Source: CAWAND01 sp963727915 (GTDB lineage: Bacteria; Chloroflexota; Anaerolineae; Anaerolineales; E44-bin32). Taken from it: a stretch of 64,000 nucleotides of DNA. The stretch is from positions 434,001 through 498,000 of the forward strand of contig CAVSID010000002.1 of NCBI GenBank assembly GCA_963727915.1. Direction: 5' to 3'. The position numbers were made by a program, and so were the translations under genes. Shown one piece after another: positions 1 through 9,633 of this stretch. Positions within the stretch are counted from its first letter, which is position 1. Each line of letters opens with the position of its first letter. Under the pieces are notes generated by a model, which saw nothing but the letters and a program-made list of their open reading frames with translations, was not told the DNA's origin and did no database searches.

Positions 1-547
1 CGAGGCCGCCACAGGCGCTGGCGTTGAGGCTCTCACTGTCAACCCAACCGGCGCGGCCGAGGCGAAGTCGGTAGCCGGCGCGAATCCTCGCCAATTCGCC
101 CAGCCAAGGCGCAGAATCCTCGGCGACTCGCTCGAGACTTTCCGGGGAAACACTCGCCTGATCCAGCTCGGCAATGGCCCCGGCCATCGCCTCCAGAAAT
201 CCGGGGCGGCCCGCCAGGGCCATGTAGTGAGGCAACGCGCCTTCGGCTGCCAGGCCCCGGATCGCCTGGCGGAGAACCAATCGCTGAACTGGGCCCGGCA
301 CCACCGGAGCGAATCTCGCTGCCCGAGCCAGGACCTCTTGGAACAGATCGCCAAAGGTCCCCACCCTGACCCCCAGGGCTCCGCCGACTTGGCCCAGCCG
401 TTGACGATAGGCGGCCACGGCTAACCGCTCCGGCGCGATCACCCAGACCGGCGCCAATGGCGATGCCTTGCGCACCTCCAGAATGCGGGTCAGTGTGAGA
501 TGCGTTTTGCCGGAGCCCGGCGGGCCAAGGCTGAGCCAGACGGTCAA
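1..547 (-). CDS. AddB/RexB-like ATP-dependent nuclease subunit, N-terminal part
   Basis: This is the first ~182 residues of a helicase/nuclease-type P-loop protein, cut by the window edge. No ATG opens the frame. A TTG at 547 follows a GGAAGG ribosome-binding site and gives a start MTVWLSLGPPGSGKT with the Walker A loop at residues 8-15. The motifs VWVIAPERLAVAAYRQRL and VGTFGDLF match the N-terminal region of AddB-type exonuclease subunits, which act with AddA in double-strand break processing. The early P-loop and its position relative to the start are typical of that family. A perfect CRP-like palindrome lies about 26 bases upstream. The AddB assignment is inferred from the N-terminus alone; a UvrD-like helicase is the alternative. 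Confidence 0.6.
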   Translation of the reverse strand, partial: MTVWLSLGPPGSGKTHLTLTRILEVRKASPLAPVWVIAPERLAVAAYRQRLGQVGGALGVRVGTFGDLFQEVLARAARFAPVVPGPVQRLVLRQAIRGLAAEGALPHYMALAGRPGFLEAMAGAIAELDQASVSPESLERVAEDSAPWLGELARIRAGYRLRLGRAGWVDSESLNASACGGL

Positions 548-572
548 GACGGCCTTCCATAGACGGGCATAT

Positions 573-588
573 TGTGAAATTCCTCACA
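573..588. promoter_or_regulatory. CRP/FNR-family palindrome, copy 1
   Basis: The sequence is TGTGA-AATTCC-TCACA, a perfect match to the Crp-type operator. It lies 26-41 bases upstream of the TTG start of the AddB-like gene and downstream of the ABC permease stop, so it could act at the addB-like promoter. The regulator itself is not in the window. Confidence 0.5.
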
Positions 589-693
589 AATGGCACGGGG
601 AGCCGATCAGCCGTGGCCCGCGCCGGAGGCTAGTATACGGCGCTCGCAGCACCACCACAACGCTGCCAGATTGGAGCTGGGGAAGAGACGAAC

Positions 694-1927
694 TCAGCCC
701 TCGCGGAATGCGCTGGCGAAGCGGCGCAGGGAAAGCGGCTCGCCGCTGAGGAGCGTTTGGACCCTGAACAGGCGGCCCATTAGCAGCAAAGTCCCCGCGC
801 CCGTGGTCAGAAGCAACCCTAGGCTGAGCGCAAGCTGCCAGGGTGGAACGGCGGTTGAGGTCATTCGCATCAGCATGGCCACCGGAGCCGAGAACGGGAA
901 CAAGCTCAAGGCCACAGCGAAGAGGCTGTCGGGCGCACTGACGATGGCGGTCCACAGGTAAATCGGCACCATCATGGGGGCAATGATGAGCAACACCCAG
1001 GCACGGCTGCCCTCCCTGTCCGGCGCCAACGCGCCGACGCCTGCCATCAGGGCTGAGTACAGCAGGAATCCGCCCAATGCGAAGGGCACCACCAGGGCCC
1101 CCTCCAGGGGCGAAATCTGCAGCGCCTGGACGGCGCTCACGGCGTTGCCGCGCAGGCTCTGCAGCCACACGGAGCCCATGCCGAACCAGACGACATACTG
1201 GATCACTGTTAGCATTCCGAGCCCGATCATCTTGCCCAGCAAGAGCTGCCGCGGGCGAAGTGAGACCAGCAGCACCTCCAGGGTCCGGTTGCTCTTCTCG
1301 TTGACGATGCTCTGGAGCAGGAAACTTCCGCTGGTGAAGAGCGGGATCATGACGGCCATCGTCACCAAGAAGGGCAACATGAGGTTCATGAAACCGCCGG
1401 AGGTGCCCTCGGGTTTGAGATTCACGAAGGCCGGCGATCCGCCGGAGCCAAACGGCCAAAGAAGCCGGGTCAGTTGCGCTTCGTCGGCATGGGGGAGCAA
1501 GTTGCCGAGCAGGAGCCAGTTCACCGCCCGCAAGTCCGGCGAGCTGGTGGGCAAATCAAGGGTCACATAAGTCAGGTCGCCAGTTTCCTTGTAGTCGGCA
1601 GGGATGGCGACATAGGCTTGCAGGCTGCCAGTTTCCAGAGCCATGTCCGCAGCGGCTCGACTGGGAAAGAGCTTGAAGTCCCCTGGCGAGAGCGGCGGCG
1701 GGACGCGTTGGATCAAGCCGGCGGGATCGATGAGCCCGATCGGGCCGCTGGTCGAGCTCTCCCCTGTCAGCGAGTTCGAGCGGCGGTGTTGGGTTGGAGA
1801 ACGATTGGCTTTGAAACGCCCACATCAGCAGGATGAGACCGGGGGTAAAGAAGGTGGTAAACAGAAAACCGCGCGAGCGCACTCGGACACGGAACTCCCG
1901 CCAGCCGACGAGCAGCGCGTTTCTCAC
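694..1927 (-). CDS. ABC-2 type transporter permease, second subunit (frameshifted)
   Basis: This is an integral membrane permease of about 410 residues. It begins MRNALLVGWREFRVRVRSRG with a first membrane segment at about residues 19-37, followed by an extracytoplasmic loop and five or six further membrane segments in the C-terminal half. The motif NEKSNRTLEVLLVSLRPRQL is the conserved cytoplasmic loop of the NatB/ABC-2 permease family. The frame breaks near 1760-1790; the C-terminal part is uninterrupted to the stop at 694. The start lies 28 bases after the stop of the upstream permease, so it is the third gene of an exporter operon. The substrate cannot be told from sequence; Na+ or drug export is typical of relatives. 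The break is probably an indel error. Confidence 0.75.
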
Positions 1928-1955
1928 GTGAACCTTTCCCTTCCGTCAGGGCTGA

Positions 1956-3157
1956 TCATCGGCCCATCAAAGCCCTGAGGATGGCGCCCGGGCGCAGGCT
2001 CTGTCCGTACAGGAGCATCGCCGCCCGAAAGACACGGCTGACCGCCCACAACGCAAGGATCAGGCTGAGCACAACCGACGCCAGCGCGGCGAACAGTTGC
2101 CACACCGGCACGTGGGTGAGCGCCAACCTGATCATGCCAAACATGGGGGCGGTCAGTGGGAACAAGGTCAGCGCCACCGCCACCGGGCCGTCCGGGTGTT
2201 CCAGGACAACGCCCAAGAAGGCCAGAGGGAACATGGAAAAGAATCCCAACATCCCCGCCAGCTGTTGACCCTGCTGGCTGTCGCCGGCGATGATGCCCAG
2301 TCCGGAGGCGGCCGCAGCGTAGAGGAAGTAGCCCGGCACCCCGAGCAGCGCCGCCCAGACCAGCGCCGGCCATGGAATGATCACGCCGGAGAAGTCCACG
2401 CGTCCTGCCAGGGCCACTCCCAATGCCAGGCCGGCCCCGAGTGCCCAGACCCCCAACTGGGTTATGCTCAAGGCCGTCATCCCCAGGACCTTGCCCGCCA
2501 CCAACTGCAGTGGGCTCATCGACGTCAGCACGATCTCCATGGCCCGCTGGTCTTTTTCCCGCACAACCGCCGACCCCATCTGCGCCGCCCCGGTCACCAC
2601 CGCCAAGGCGAACAGGATGCCGAGAGCGATCGGCAAACCGACCCAGACCACCAGCGCCGCCCCCGAGCCAAGCCGGGCGCCGTTCTTGGCCGATTTCGAG
2701 GGTGACGGTGCTCGGATGGTCCAGCCTTGCCAGCAGGTCCACGGAAGCACCGGGGAGCAGCGCCTTGCGCACGACCTTTTGCAGGGCATTAACCACCGCA
2801 GCGGATGGGGACTCGAGCCCGAAATACTGGGCGTCGTTGCCCTGCAGAAAGTTGGCCGGCAACAGGAGGTACCCGTCCAGCCTTCCCCGATTCGACGGCC
2901 TGGCGGGCCGTAGTTGGATCATCAAAAGTCTCCAAAGTCAGGGTTTTTCCATCCACTTCGACCGCATTGACGGGGGCCAGCTTGTGGCTGAGATCAACCC
3001 AACCCAAACGCAAAGTCTCGGGACGCCTCGCCTGCAGGATCGGCACAGCGGCGGCCACGATCATGATGGCCGGCATACCCAGGGTGAGAAGCAGGAACGA
3101 ACTGGAGAAGATTCTGCGCCGGAACGTGGCGCGTGCCATCAGGAGGATCTTTGGCAT
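1956..3157 (-). CDS. ABC-2 type transporter permease, NatB-like (frameshifted)
   Basis: The membrane permease starts MPKILLMARATFRRRIFSSS one base after the stop of the ATPase gene; an internal Met at 3139 is an alternative start. It has a first membrane helix, a long external domain, then the loop VREKDQRAMEIVLTSMSPLQL and five C-terminal helices. That loop is the ABC-2 hallmark, here with the same register as in the next gene, so the two permeases are paralogues likely to pair as a heterodimer. Two frame changes are needed, near 2890 and near 2690; sequence similarity continues across both. The product would export an unknown solute, driven by the adjacent ATPase. Confidence 0.75.
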
Positions 3158-3158
3158 T

Positions 3159-4082
3159 TCAAACTGAACTCGGCTGCGCGTCCCGCCCCACCACGCGGAT
3201 GAAGATCTCATCCAGGGACATTTGGACCTGCTCGAAGCGATCGACCCGCAGCCCCGGCGTATCGACCAAACGCTTGAGGACATCCGACGGGTCGACACCG
3301 GGTTCAAGCAGCAGCCGATAGCCACCATTTTGGGGCTGCATGCGCTGAACGCCGGGAACGGAATCTACTTTTCCGGTGAGATTGACCTCGACTGCATGGT
3401 CGGAGAACCGCGTGCGAACTTCGCTGACCTCGCCGTGGAGCACGTCTCGGCCGTGATCGATGAGCAGAATGCGCTGGCACATCTCCTCAACCTGGTGCAT
3501 CTGATGAGTGCTCATGACGATCGCCGCCCCCTCGTCCCGCAGCCGATAGAGCAGCCGCTTGATCAGGAGCGTGTTGACGGGGTCCAGACCGCTGAAAGGC
3601 TCGTCGATGATGATCAGCTCCGGCGCGTGCAGCGTAGCTGCTACGAACTGGGCCTTCTGGTTCATTCCGCGGCTCAAGGCCTGGATCTTGCGATTGCGCT
3701 CGTCCCAAAGCTCTACTTCCTTCAGCATCGACTCCGCCCTGCCGGCGGCCGTGCTCCGATCGAGCCCCTTGAGTTGGGCCAGAAAGACCAGAGTGTCCAA
3801 TAACCTCATGTCGTCGTACAGTCCGCGCTCTTCGGGGAGGTATCCGATGCGGGATTTGGTGTCTTCCCCCATGGGGCCACCCAAGACGGTGATCTCGCCG
3901 GAACTGGGACGGATGATGTCCAGAATCATGCGGATGGTGGTCGTCTTTCCAGCACCGTTGGGGCCCAGCAGGCCGAAGATTTCGCCGCGGCGAACTTCAA
4001 ACGACAAGGCATCCACGGCCGTCATGCCCGAATAATGCTTTGTGACATCCTTCACAATGACGGCGGGCTCAGACGACCGCAT
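3159..4082 (-). CDS. ABC transporter ATP-binding protein, NatA-like
   Basis: This is the intact ATPase subunit of an exporter, 307 residues from an ATG at 4082 that has GAGG six bases upstream; an upstream ATG at 4115 is also possible. Walker A GPNGAGKT lies at residues 40-47, the signature LSRGM at 136-140 (usual LSGGM), Walker B LIIIDEP at 156-162 and the switch His in STHQ at about 193. The C-terminal region of about 90 residues, ending in a segment with DEIFIRVVG, matches the DUF4162-type tail of NatA and drug-export ATPases. It is the first gene of a three-gene operon with two permeases. Confidence 0.9.
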   Translation of the reverse strand: MRSSEPAVIVKDVTKHYSGMTAVDALSFEVRRGEIFGLLGPNGAGKTTTIRMILDIIRPSSGEITVLGGPMGEDTKSRIGYLPEERGLYDDMRLLDTLVFLAQLKGLDRSTAAGRAESMLKEVELWDERNRKIQALSRGMNQKAQFVAATLHAPELIIIDEPFSGLDPVNTLLIKRLLYRLRDEGAAIVMSTHQMHQVEEMCQRILLIDHGRDVLHGEVSEVRTRFSDHAVEVNLTGKVDSVPGVQRMQPQNGGYRLLLEPGVDPSDVLKRLVDTPGLRVDRFEQVQMSLDEIFIRVVGRDAQPSSV

Positions 4083-4223
4083 GGCATGCCTCGCTTCCTG
4101 GCAAGGGGCGAACATCTCTCTCAGCTAGCCGGAGTGAATGGTAGAAGATTCTGTCGACGGCATCAAGCGCCTTGCGGAAACCTGTTGAGCATGTCCTGAA
4201 CACAACCGGGGGTTTCATGCGGA

Positions 4224-5060
4224 TCAAAGCCGGCGAGCTGTGATGGCAACCCAGCCGCTCAGCGGCCGAACGGAGACCACCTCGAAGCCGCGGGCTTCCA
4301 GTTTGCTGTGCAGGGGCTGGACAAACTCGTCTCTGAATCCGCTGATGATGAGAGTGCCACCCTGTCGCAGGAGACGGCCCAGGCCGGCGTTGATGTTCAC
4401 ATCGTGTATCGGACCCAGGATGTTGGAGATGATCAGATCGTATAGCTTTGCCCCAACGCTGCCAAAAAGCGACTCAAGATCGTCGTTGGTGATATGGATC
4501 TGATCTTGCATGCCGTTGAAGGCCACATTCTGGGCCGCAGTTTCCGCGGCGAATGGGTCGATATCGCAGGCATCGACCGAGCCAGCCCCGAGCAACACGG
4601 AGGCGATGGCCAACACGCCGGAACCCGTCCCCAGATCCAGGACATGGTCCCCCTCCCTCACGTGTGCCTCGAGCTGCCCAAGGCAAAGAGCTGTGGTCGG
4701 GTGGTTCCCGCTGCCAAACGCCTTGCCTTTGATGGCTGATGTGCCATCAGAGCCGATCCAACCGCCTTCACGGTTCTGGTCGAGCCAGATGATCTTTCGC
4801 TCAGTCTGGTCGGGAAGGCTGATCCCAACCGGGGCGATGATCAGCTTTTCTCCGACGGGAAACGGCAGCAGTCGGTGCACGATCAGGCTCCCGATGATGA
4901 CGTCAATCCCGGGTGCCCCAATGGCGGCCAGCCCTTCGACTTCGTCCTTGTCAAGCCGCAGGAATTCGGCCACCTCGGCCGGCCGCTCGACGAGTCTCGT
5001 CTTAAGTTCGGGATCGTTGAGGGCTTCCAGGCCCACTCTCACCAAGACCATCGGGTTCAT
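4224..5060 (-). CDS. PrmA-like methyltransferase with N-terminal Os1348/NHLP-like domain
   Basis: This is a 278-residue SAM-dependent methyltransferase. The core matches PrmA (ribosomal protein L11 methyltransferase): FGSGNHPTT at 115-123 equals the PrmA FGTGxHPTT motif, the SAM loop DLGTGSG is at 142-148 and the catalytic-site segment SNILGP at 212-217. The N-terminal ~50 residues differ from PrmA. They read ALNDPELK..L...P......LRLDKDEVEGL, the pattern of leader-like domains of the Os1348/nitrile-hydratase (NHLP) clan. The start overlaps the stop of the upstream small gene by four bases (ATGA), and that small protein carries the same pattern. Seen: both motif sets and the overlap. Inferred: the substrate may be the neighbour or a RiPP-like peptide rather than L11. 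Confidence 0.75.
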   Translation of the reverse strand: MNPMVLVRVGLEALNDPELKTRLVERPAEVAEFLRLDKDEVEGLAAIGAPGIDVIIGSLIVHRLLPFPVGEKLIIAPVGISLPDQTERKIIWLDQNREGGWIGSDGTSAIKGKAFGSGNHPTTALCLGQLEAHVREGDHVLDLGTGSGVLAIASVLLGAGSVDACDIDPFAAETAAQNVAFNGMQDQIHITNDDLESLFGSVGAKLYDLIISNILGPIHDVNINAGLGRLLRQGGTLIISGFRDEFVQPLHSKLEARGFEVVSVRPLSGWVAITARRL

Positions 5061-5473
5061 AACTGCACGGCCTCGCCGTCGGAGGTGTTGGCATCGCCTC
5101 CGTTGTCACCGAGATCTATCTCTCGCAGCGAGGCTTCCCATGCCTCCGCCAGCTCGGCGATTTGCTCTTCTTTTCGGCTGTACTGGGAGACAATAGTAGC
5201 CAGTTCCGCCTGGAGCATCTCGACCACCGACTCAAACTGCTTTCGATCGAGATGCTGCAGGAGCTTGAGATCTTGATCCGTTAGGTTGAAGGTTGAAAAA
5301 GTCTTCTCTGGGTGCTGGAATAGCGCAGCCCGGAAGGTGGGATCCGTGGCCGCCTGCCCGATCACTTGTTGAACGGCAGTAGAGAAGGTTGACGAATCTG
5401 AAACCAGATTTCGCCACGAGATCGTGTGCTGCGGGGAGAGTTCCAAAGAGTCAGGCTGTGTGCCGTCCGTCAT
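5057..5473 (-). CDS. Os1348/NHLP-like small protein, possible modification substrate
   Basis: The product has 138 residues from the ATG at 5473, chosen because GGAAGG lies eight bases upstream; ATGs further up lack a site. Residues 33-80 carry AVQQVIGQAATDPTFR..LF.HPE....FNLTDQDL, matching the leader-like domain of Os1348/Franean1_4349-type putative RiPP precursors. Residues 78-120 are helical with heptad-like Leu/Ala/Glu spacing, probably a coiled coil. The tail is acidic and polar (GGDANTSDGEAVQL) with no Cys, so a classical thiopeptide or lanthipeptide core is absent. It is translationally coupled to the methyltransferase gene. It could be an unusual precursor, or an adaptor that presents something to the enzyme. 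Confidence 0.55.
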   Translation of the reverse strand: MTDGTQPDSLELSPQHTISWRNLVSDSSTFSTAVQQVIGQAATDPTFRAALFQHPEKTFSTFNLTDQDLKLLQHLDRKQFESVVEMLQAELATIVSQYSRKEEQIAELAEAWEASLREIDLGDNGGDANTSDGEAVQL

Positions 5474-5609
5474 GTGACTGGCCTTCCATGTGCAAGTTGG
5501 AGAAGTTCTATTGGGCGCATCCAGCCTCCCAATTCTAAGACAGTTGGGCGATCCCCAATCCACGTCTTGGCGGCGCCAGCCACGCTGCCCATCTGGCCTG
5601 AATGCATAA

Positions 5610-5632
5610 GGCCCCTCTCGATGAGAGGGGCC
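5610..5632 (-). terminator. Hairpin downstream of cold-shock gene 1
   Basis: A perfect 10-bp inverted repeat GGCCCCTCTC-GAT-GAGAGGGGCC lies 27 bases beyond the csp stop. There is no strong U tract on either side, so termination is likely but not certain. Confidence 0.6.
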
Positions 5633-5658
5633 CTTGGGTTCATTGAGTCAGGAGACCG

Positions 5659-5868
5659 TTAGACGATCTTGACCTCAGCCGCCTGCAAGCCCTTGGGGCC
5701 CTGCTCGATGGAAAACTCCACCTGCTGGCCTTCCTCAAGGGTGCGGAAGCCGTCCGCCTGGATGGCCGAGAAGTGAACGAAGACGTCTTCGCCTTCTTCA
5801 CGCTCGATGAAGCCATAGCCCTTCCCTGCGTTGAACCACTTGACCGTACCAAGAACTCGATCCGACAT
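5659..5868 (-). CDS. csp: Cold-shock protein, CspA family (copy 1)
   Basis: This is a 69-residue single-domain OB-fold protein. RNP1 (KGYGFIER) and RNP2 (DVFVHFSAI) are both intact, as is the leading GTVKWFN. It binds single-stranded RNA/DNA and melts mRNA structure at low temperature. The start at 5868 has AGGAGG nine bases upstream. The gene stands alone between a hairpin and a leader of about 150 nt. That leader is shared, in conserved blocks, with the second csp gene at 43188-43397. Confidence 0.95.
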   Translation of the reverse strand: MSDRVLGTVKWFNAGKGYGFIEREEGEDVFVHFSAIQADGFRTLEEGQQVEFSIEQGPKGLQAAEVKIV

Positions 5869-6025
5869 TGCTGCGTGCCTCCTTAGGCATCTCGTGTTTG
5901 AGGCGCTTGTCTCGTCCCTGGCGGTCAGGCGATTAACCAAAAGGGCCCTAGCTTTGCAGCCCGGGCCGATCGCCATTGACTTCCAGACGGAACGTGCATG
6001 CTGCCTTCAAGCGGATATCATATCA
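5869..6025 (-). promoter_or_regulatory. Conserved csp leader and extended -10 promoter, copy 1
   Basis: An extended -10 element TGATATGAT (6025 to 6017) sits about 150 bases before the start codon, giving a leader of about 140 nt. Blocks shared with the leader of the other csp gene, in order, include CTGATATGAT, GCACGTTC-GTCTG, TCGGCCCG-GCTGC, GGGCC-TTTTG, GACCGCC, AAGCGCCTCAA and TAAGGAGG-CAC. Long structured leaders are known regulatory devices of cspA-type genes (thermosensing or autoregulation). Confidence 0.6.
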
Positions 6026-6094
6026 GCCTTTTTCGAATTTGTATACACCCAGTTTTCTCTTTGCCGGTGGCCCTGACTCCCCGTTCCCCGACCC

Positions 6095-7207
6095 CTATTC
6101 TGGCTTCAAGAACCGGTCGAAGAAGGTCAGGGTCCGCTGCATCGCCAGACTGAACGGCTCGGCCAGATTGTGGTCCGCGCCAGGGTAGACATACAGTTCG
6201 ACGGTCCCCCCGGCTGCCTGCACCTGGTCGTAGAGCGTTTGCGAAAAGATAAGCGGCACCTCGTGGTCGGCTGTCCCGTGGTGCAGTTGCAGCGGACCGG
6301 ACAGGTCTTGAAGGTAAGCATTGGCGGAAATCGAATCCCAGAAAGCTGGGTTCTGATCCGGCGTTCCGTACATACTGGACAACCCGCCGCGCCAGCCGCG
6401 GTTAAGTCCGGGTGTCGGGGAGGGCGTGCCGGGCGCCACTGGAGTCCGGTGCCACATCGTCACCAGGTCTGGATAGGAGGCAACCACGCCCGCCCAAATG
6501 ACCCCCACCTTCACGTCCGGACGGATGACCATCGCCCGCAGGGTGATGTAGCCGCCCATCGAGTGGCCCCACATGCCCACTCGATTGCGATCGGCGCCGG
6601 GATAGTTTTCCATCGACGTCATGGCGTTGAGCACATCCACCACGTAGTCCGGCGAGCCGTAGGCACCGCTCGGCGTGCCCTGCGAATTGCCGTGGCCCCG
6701 ATAGTCAGGTTTGAATACGATGTAGCCGTGGCGGGCGATGGCATCGACGTAAGCAACGTAGCGCGACGTCGTTTGGTAGATATCGGGCGGGATGTAGCCG
6801 TGATTAAAGATGATCACCGGCCAACCCGTCTCTGGCGGGTCGCCGAAAGGCACCGTGAGCAGCCCGTAGATCTTGTTGCCTTCGGACAGATAGGACGCGA
6901 TGTAGCGTGAATAGTTGCCGCCGGAAGGCAGGGTCTCTTCGATAGTGATCGGACTGCCCGGGTAGGCCCGCAGGCGCATGGCCTCGATCGTCAGCGGGTG
7001 CAGCGTGGGCGTCGGACTCGGGATGATCGTCGGCATCAGGCTGGGGCTGGCCGAGGGCACCGGAGACGGCGAGTGACTTGGCACCGCCGTGACGTCGACA
7101 GTTGCCGATGGGGCTTTCCCCGGCGCAGCGCACCCCGCGGCGAAGCTGACGCCGATAGCGACAGCGAATCGAACACCGACTGGCAATGTGCTCCCCTGGC
7201 GAGTCAT
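6095..7207 (-). CDS. Secreted lipoprotein alpha/beta hydrolase (S9-like esterase/peptidase)
   Basis: This intact protein is 370 residues long from ATG 7207. The N-terminus MTRQGSTLPVGVRF is followed by a hydrophobic stretch and a lipobox SFAAGC with Cys26, so it is predicted to be lipid-anchored outside the cell. A Pro/Ser/Thr linker follows. The hydrolase fold carries FNHGY (oxyanion), the nucleophile elbow GHSMGG at 214-219, an Asp in HHGTADHEVP and a His in PGADHNL. This is the dipeptidyl-peptidase/acylaminoacyl-peptidase-like or BD-FAE type of alpha/beta hydrolase. The substrate is unknown; a peptidase or carbohydrate esterase role is equally possible. Confidence 0.8.
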   Translation of the reverse strand: MTRQGSTLPVGVRFAVAIGVSFAAGCAAPGKAPSATVDVTAVPSHSPSPVPSASPSLMPTIIPSPTPTLHPLTIEAMRLRAYPGSPITIEETLPSGGNYSRYIASYLSEGNKIYGLLTVPFGDPPETGWPVIIFNHGYIPPDIYQTTSRYVAYVDAIARHGYIVFKPDYRGHGNSQGTPSGAYGSPDYVVDVLNAMTSMENYPGADRNRVGMWGHSMGGYITLRAMVIRPDVKVGVIWAGVVASYPDLVTMWHRTPVAPGTPSPTPGLNRGWRGGLSSMYGTPDQNPAFWDSISANAYLQDLSGPLQLHHGTADHEVPLIFSQTLYDQVQAAGGTVELYVYPGADHNLAEPFSLAMQRTLTFFDRFLKPE

Positions 7208-7312
7208 CAGGGAATCATGGTACTCGATTCTTCCCCATTGGAAGCTCCACTTTGACAAGGTCCGCCCAAGCCTGGCCGACTCGTTATGGCGTCGTTCAGG
7301 TATGTGCAGCGC

Positions 7313-9600
7313 CTAGGGCTTGTAGTAAGTGACCTCCAGCACGAAACCATCGTAGACTGACGCGCAGGACGCTTTGGAGAAGGAGTCCGACCCAGGCGAC
7401 TTCTCATACCCCCTAAGCACGAAGCCATAGTTGGGCTGCGCACCAGACCGCCAGGTCTTCACCACCGGCGTGACGTCAAAGTCATACTGAGCGAGGGGGA
7501 AGCCCTCCGGCACAGGCATATAGTCCTTGGCCGGGATCGTCATGGCTTTGTCTCCATATGGATTTCCGCGCCAGTCATCGGTGCCCAGCATCAGGTGCGT
7601 GGCGCACGAACGCTCTTCGTTGGTGGCCACGTCTGTCGCTTGCCGGTAGAAACCGTCCTCATACGTGTATTGCAAACGTGCATCAATGATCTTTCCCGGG
7701 ATCTGGCTCAAGTCGAACCACACCGCACCGCGGTAGTTGGTCTCCCGGTAGTCGCAATCGTTGCCTGTGGTGTAGGTGTGACCGACAGCCATCGCGTCCG
7801 GACCCACGTTGAAGCTGCCGTAGACGAGGCCCAGCGCCTTGCTGAACGGGCACTTCATTGTTGAGTTGTACCGGAACAGCACATTGGTGGGCTTGAGATC
7901 GATGGTGGCTGTGCCCAAATCGTCGTAGGTATAGCAGGTCACGGCGCTGTCTGGCGATTCGAGGTTCCCCACAAAGGCACGGACCATGATGCAGTGCTTT
8001 GTGCCTGTGAGCCCGGGCCATCCGGGCGGGGGAATTAGGGCCAGGGTCCTCTTCTGGTCATTGATCGTCTTGATCAGCGCCGGCTTGCCTGATTTCTGGA
8101 GCTCGTAGACATGGTAGCCGTCGACCTGGGTGATGCAATTGGTGACTCCCAAGCCGCAAAGGTCGGTGAGTTTCCACACAATGGCTGCATAGCGATCCTT
8201 GAGGGCCGACTTGCAGACCAGGCCGCCAAGCACCCCGGCATGCTGCGTACAGACTACGGGATCCGATGTTCGCTGGACATCATACGGAGAGACGATTTCG
8301 GGTGCGGGCGGGCTGCCCGTCCAACGGTTTCGTTTGGAGAGCTCCCGAAAAATCAAAATTGGTCCCGGTGATATGCAGGTTTCCGGTTTGGCTCGGGTCG
8401 AAGGTTTGCTCGCCGGAGCCGAGAGACTTGAGCTGGCCCCCAGCCCAACCCCAACACTCGAACTTGAGGTCAACCGGCGTCTTGGTGCCCCCGATCGTGA
8501 TCAGCTTGTTCATGTATTGGGAAACGTCGAAGCCGCCCTGGTCTTTGGGGATGAACTTGCCGATCGCCAGGGGGATTCGGGTCCACGGACCGTTGGACGT
8601 CGAGTTGTAACAGTAGAGCTTATCCACGGGCGTCGAGGTTGTGATCTTGCCTTGATCCAGCGAAATCCCGCTCCACTGCACGGTCAGACAATTCACGTTG
8701 TTGACCTGAACGGTGACGGGGCTGCTGTCCGACGACCCGGCCTGATTGAAGGCCTCTGCGTAGTAGCTCACCGTGCCGAAGAGCCCCTTGTCGGGGTAGG
8801 ACACGGATATGCCCGATCCGTTTTCCGGCCCCCACTGGTACGCCTGCTTGTAGTCCACAGAAGCGGGATCGGAGCGGTAGATCACAAAGCCGGACTCGTT
8901 TTCGGACTGGTCCGTGAGCGTCAATTGCACATCGCAGCCGTTCACCTGGGCGGCCAGCTTGGGCGCCGCCGGCGGCTTGGAGGTCCCAGCCGCTCCGGGC
9001 AAATGGCTTTGAACCCAGAACCCGGGCCCGGAAGGCGGCGAAGCCGGCGGCTGACCCGCGCCCCCTGCCTGACCACCGCCTCCGGCGCTGCCTCCCGCAC
9101 CCGCGTTGCCCCCTAACACGGGGGTGGGAGTTGGCTGTGGGCTTTCACCCTGGGGAACGGCCGTCGAAACCGCGCCCGTCGGCTGAACGGCCGAAATGCG
9201 TACCAGATTGGAGGTGATCGCGCTGCCGTCGTTCAGTTCGACATGCACGCTGAGCGTGTGCTCGCCCGGCCCTGCCGGTGCCCAAGACCAGTAGGTGCTG
9301 AAGGGCTGGGCACCCGAGTTCGGCGTGCCGGGCCCGACGTCTTGACCGTCCACCCACAGCTCGGCGGATTGGACGTCGGCCGTGCCGGTCGAATTCGGCA
9401 GAGATTGGGACGGTGTCACCCACATCGAGAACACTTCCATTGACCGGCTGCACGAGGGTCAGGAGCACGCCGCCTGGTGGCGGCACCTGCTGCGCCAGCG
9501 TGGGCAGGCGCGTGTATGCGACCACGCCTACCGCCCCCACACACACCACACCGAGACCAACAACGAGCAACCCAAGTCTAACCATCAGACTTCTAGACAT
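7313..9600 (-). CDS. Large secreted protein with Ig-like and FnIII-like domains (frameshifted)
   Basis: This exported protein has about 760 residues. The start at 9600 (MSRSLMVRLG) has GGGAG eight bases upstream and leads into one strong hydrophobic helix without a lipobox, so it is a signal anchor or signal peptide. Next come an Ig-like segment (VQPVNGSVLDVGD... ELWVDGQDVG), a Pro/Thr and Gly-rich linker, a fibronectin-III-like segment (DQSENESGFVIYRSD) and a large Cys-containing C-terminal half ending in DGFVLEVTYYKP. The C-terminal part with DARLQYTYED and GFVLRGYE resembles DNRLRE-type beta domains. Frame changes are needed near 9400 and 8320. Its binding partner is unknown; it may be an adhesin or scaffold. 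Confidence 0.6.
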
Positions 9601-9633
9601 CGCATCGGCTCCCAATGCTCTTCTGCGCCGTCA

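Noticed and set aside
39..596. 185-codon ATG-initiated minus-strand frame
   Set aside because: Shadow of the AddB-like gene: the P-loop GPPGSGKT lies in the neighbouring frame with a TTG start and ribosome-binding site.
4224..5060. Assignment of the methyltransferase as plain PrmA
   Set aside because: The N-terminal domain differs from PrmA, and the coupling to a leader-like protein argues for another substrate; kept as PrmA-like.
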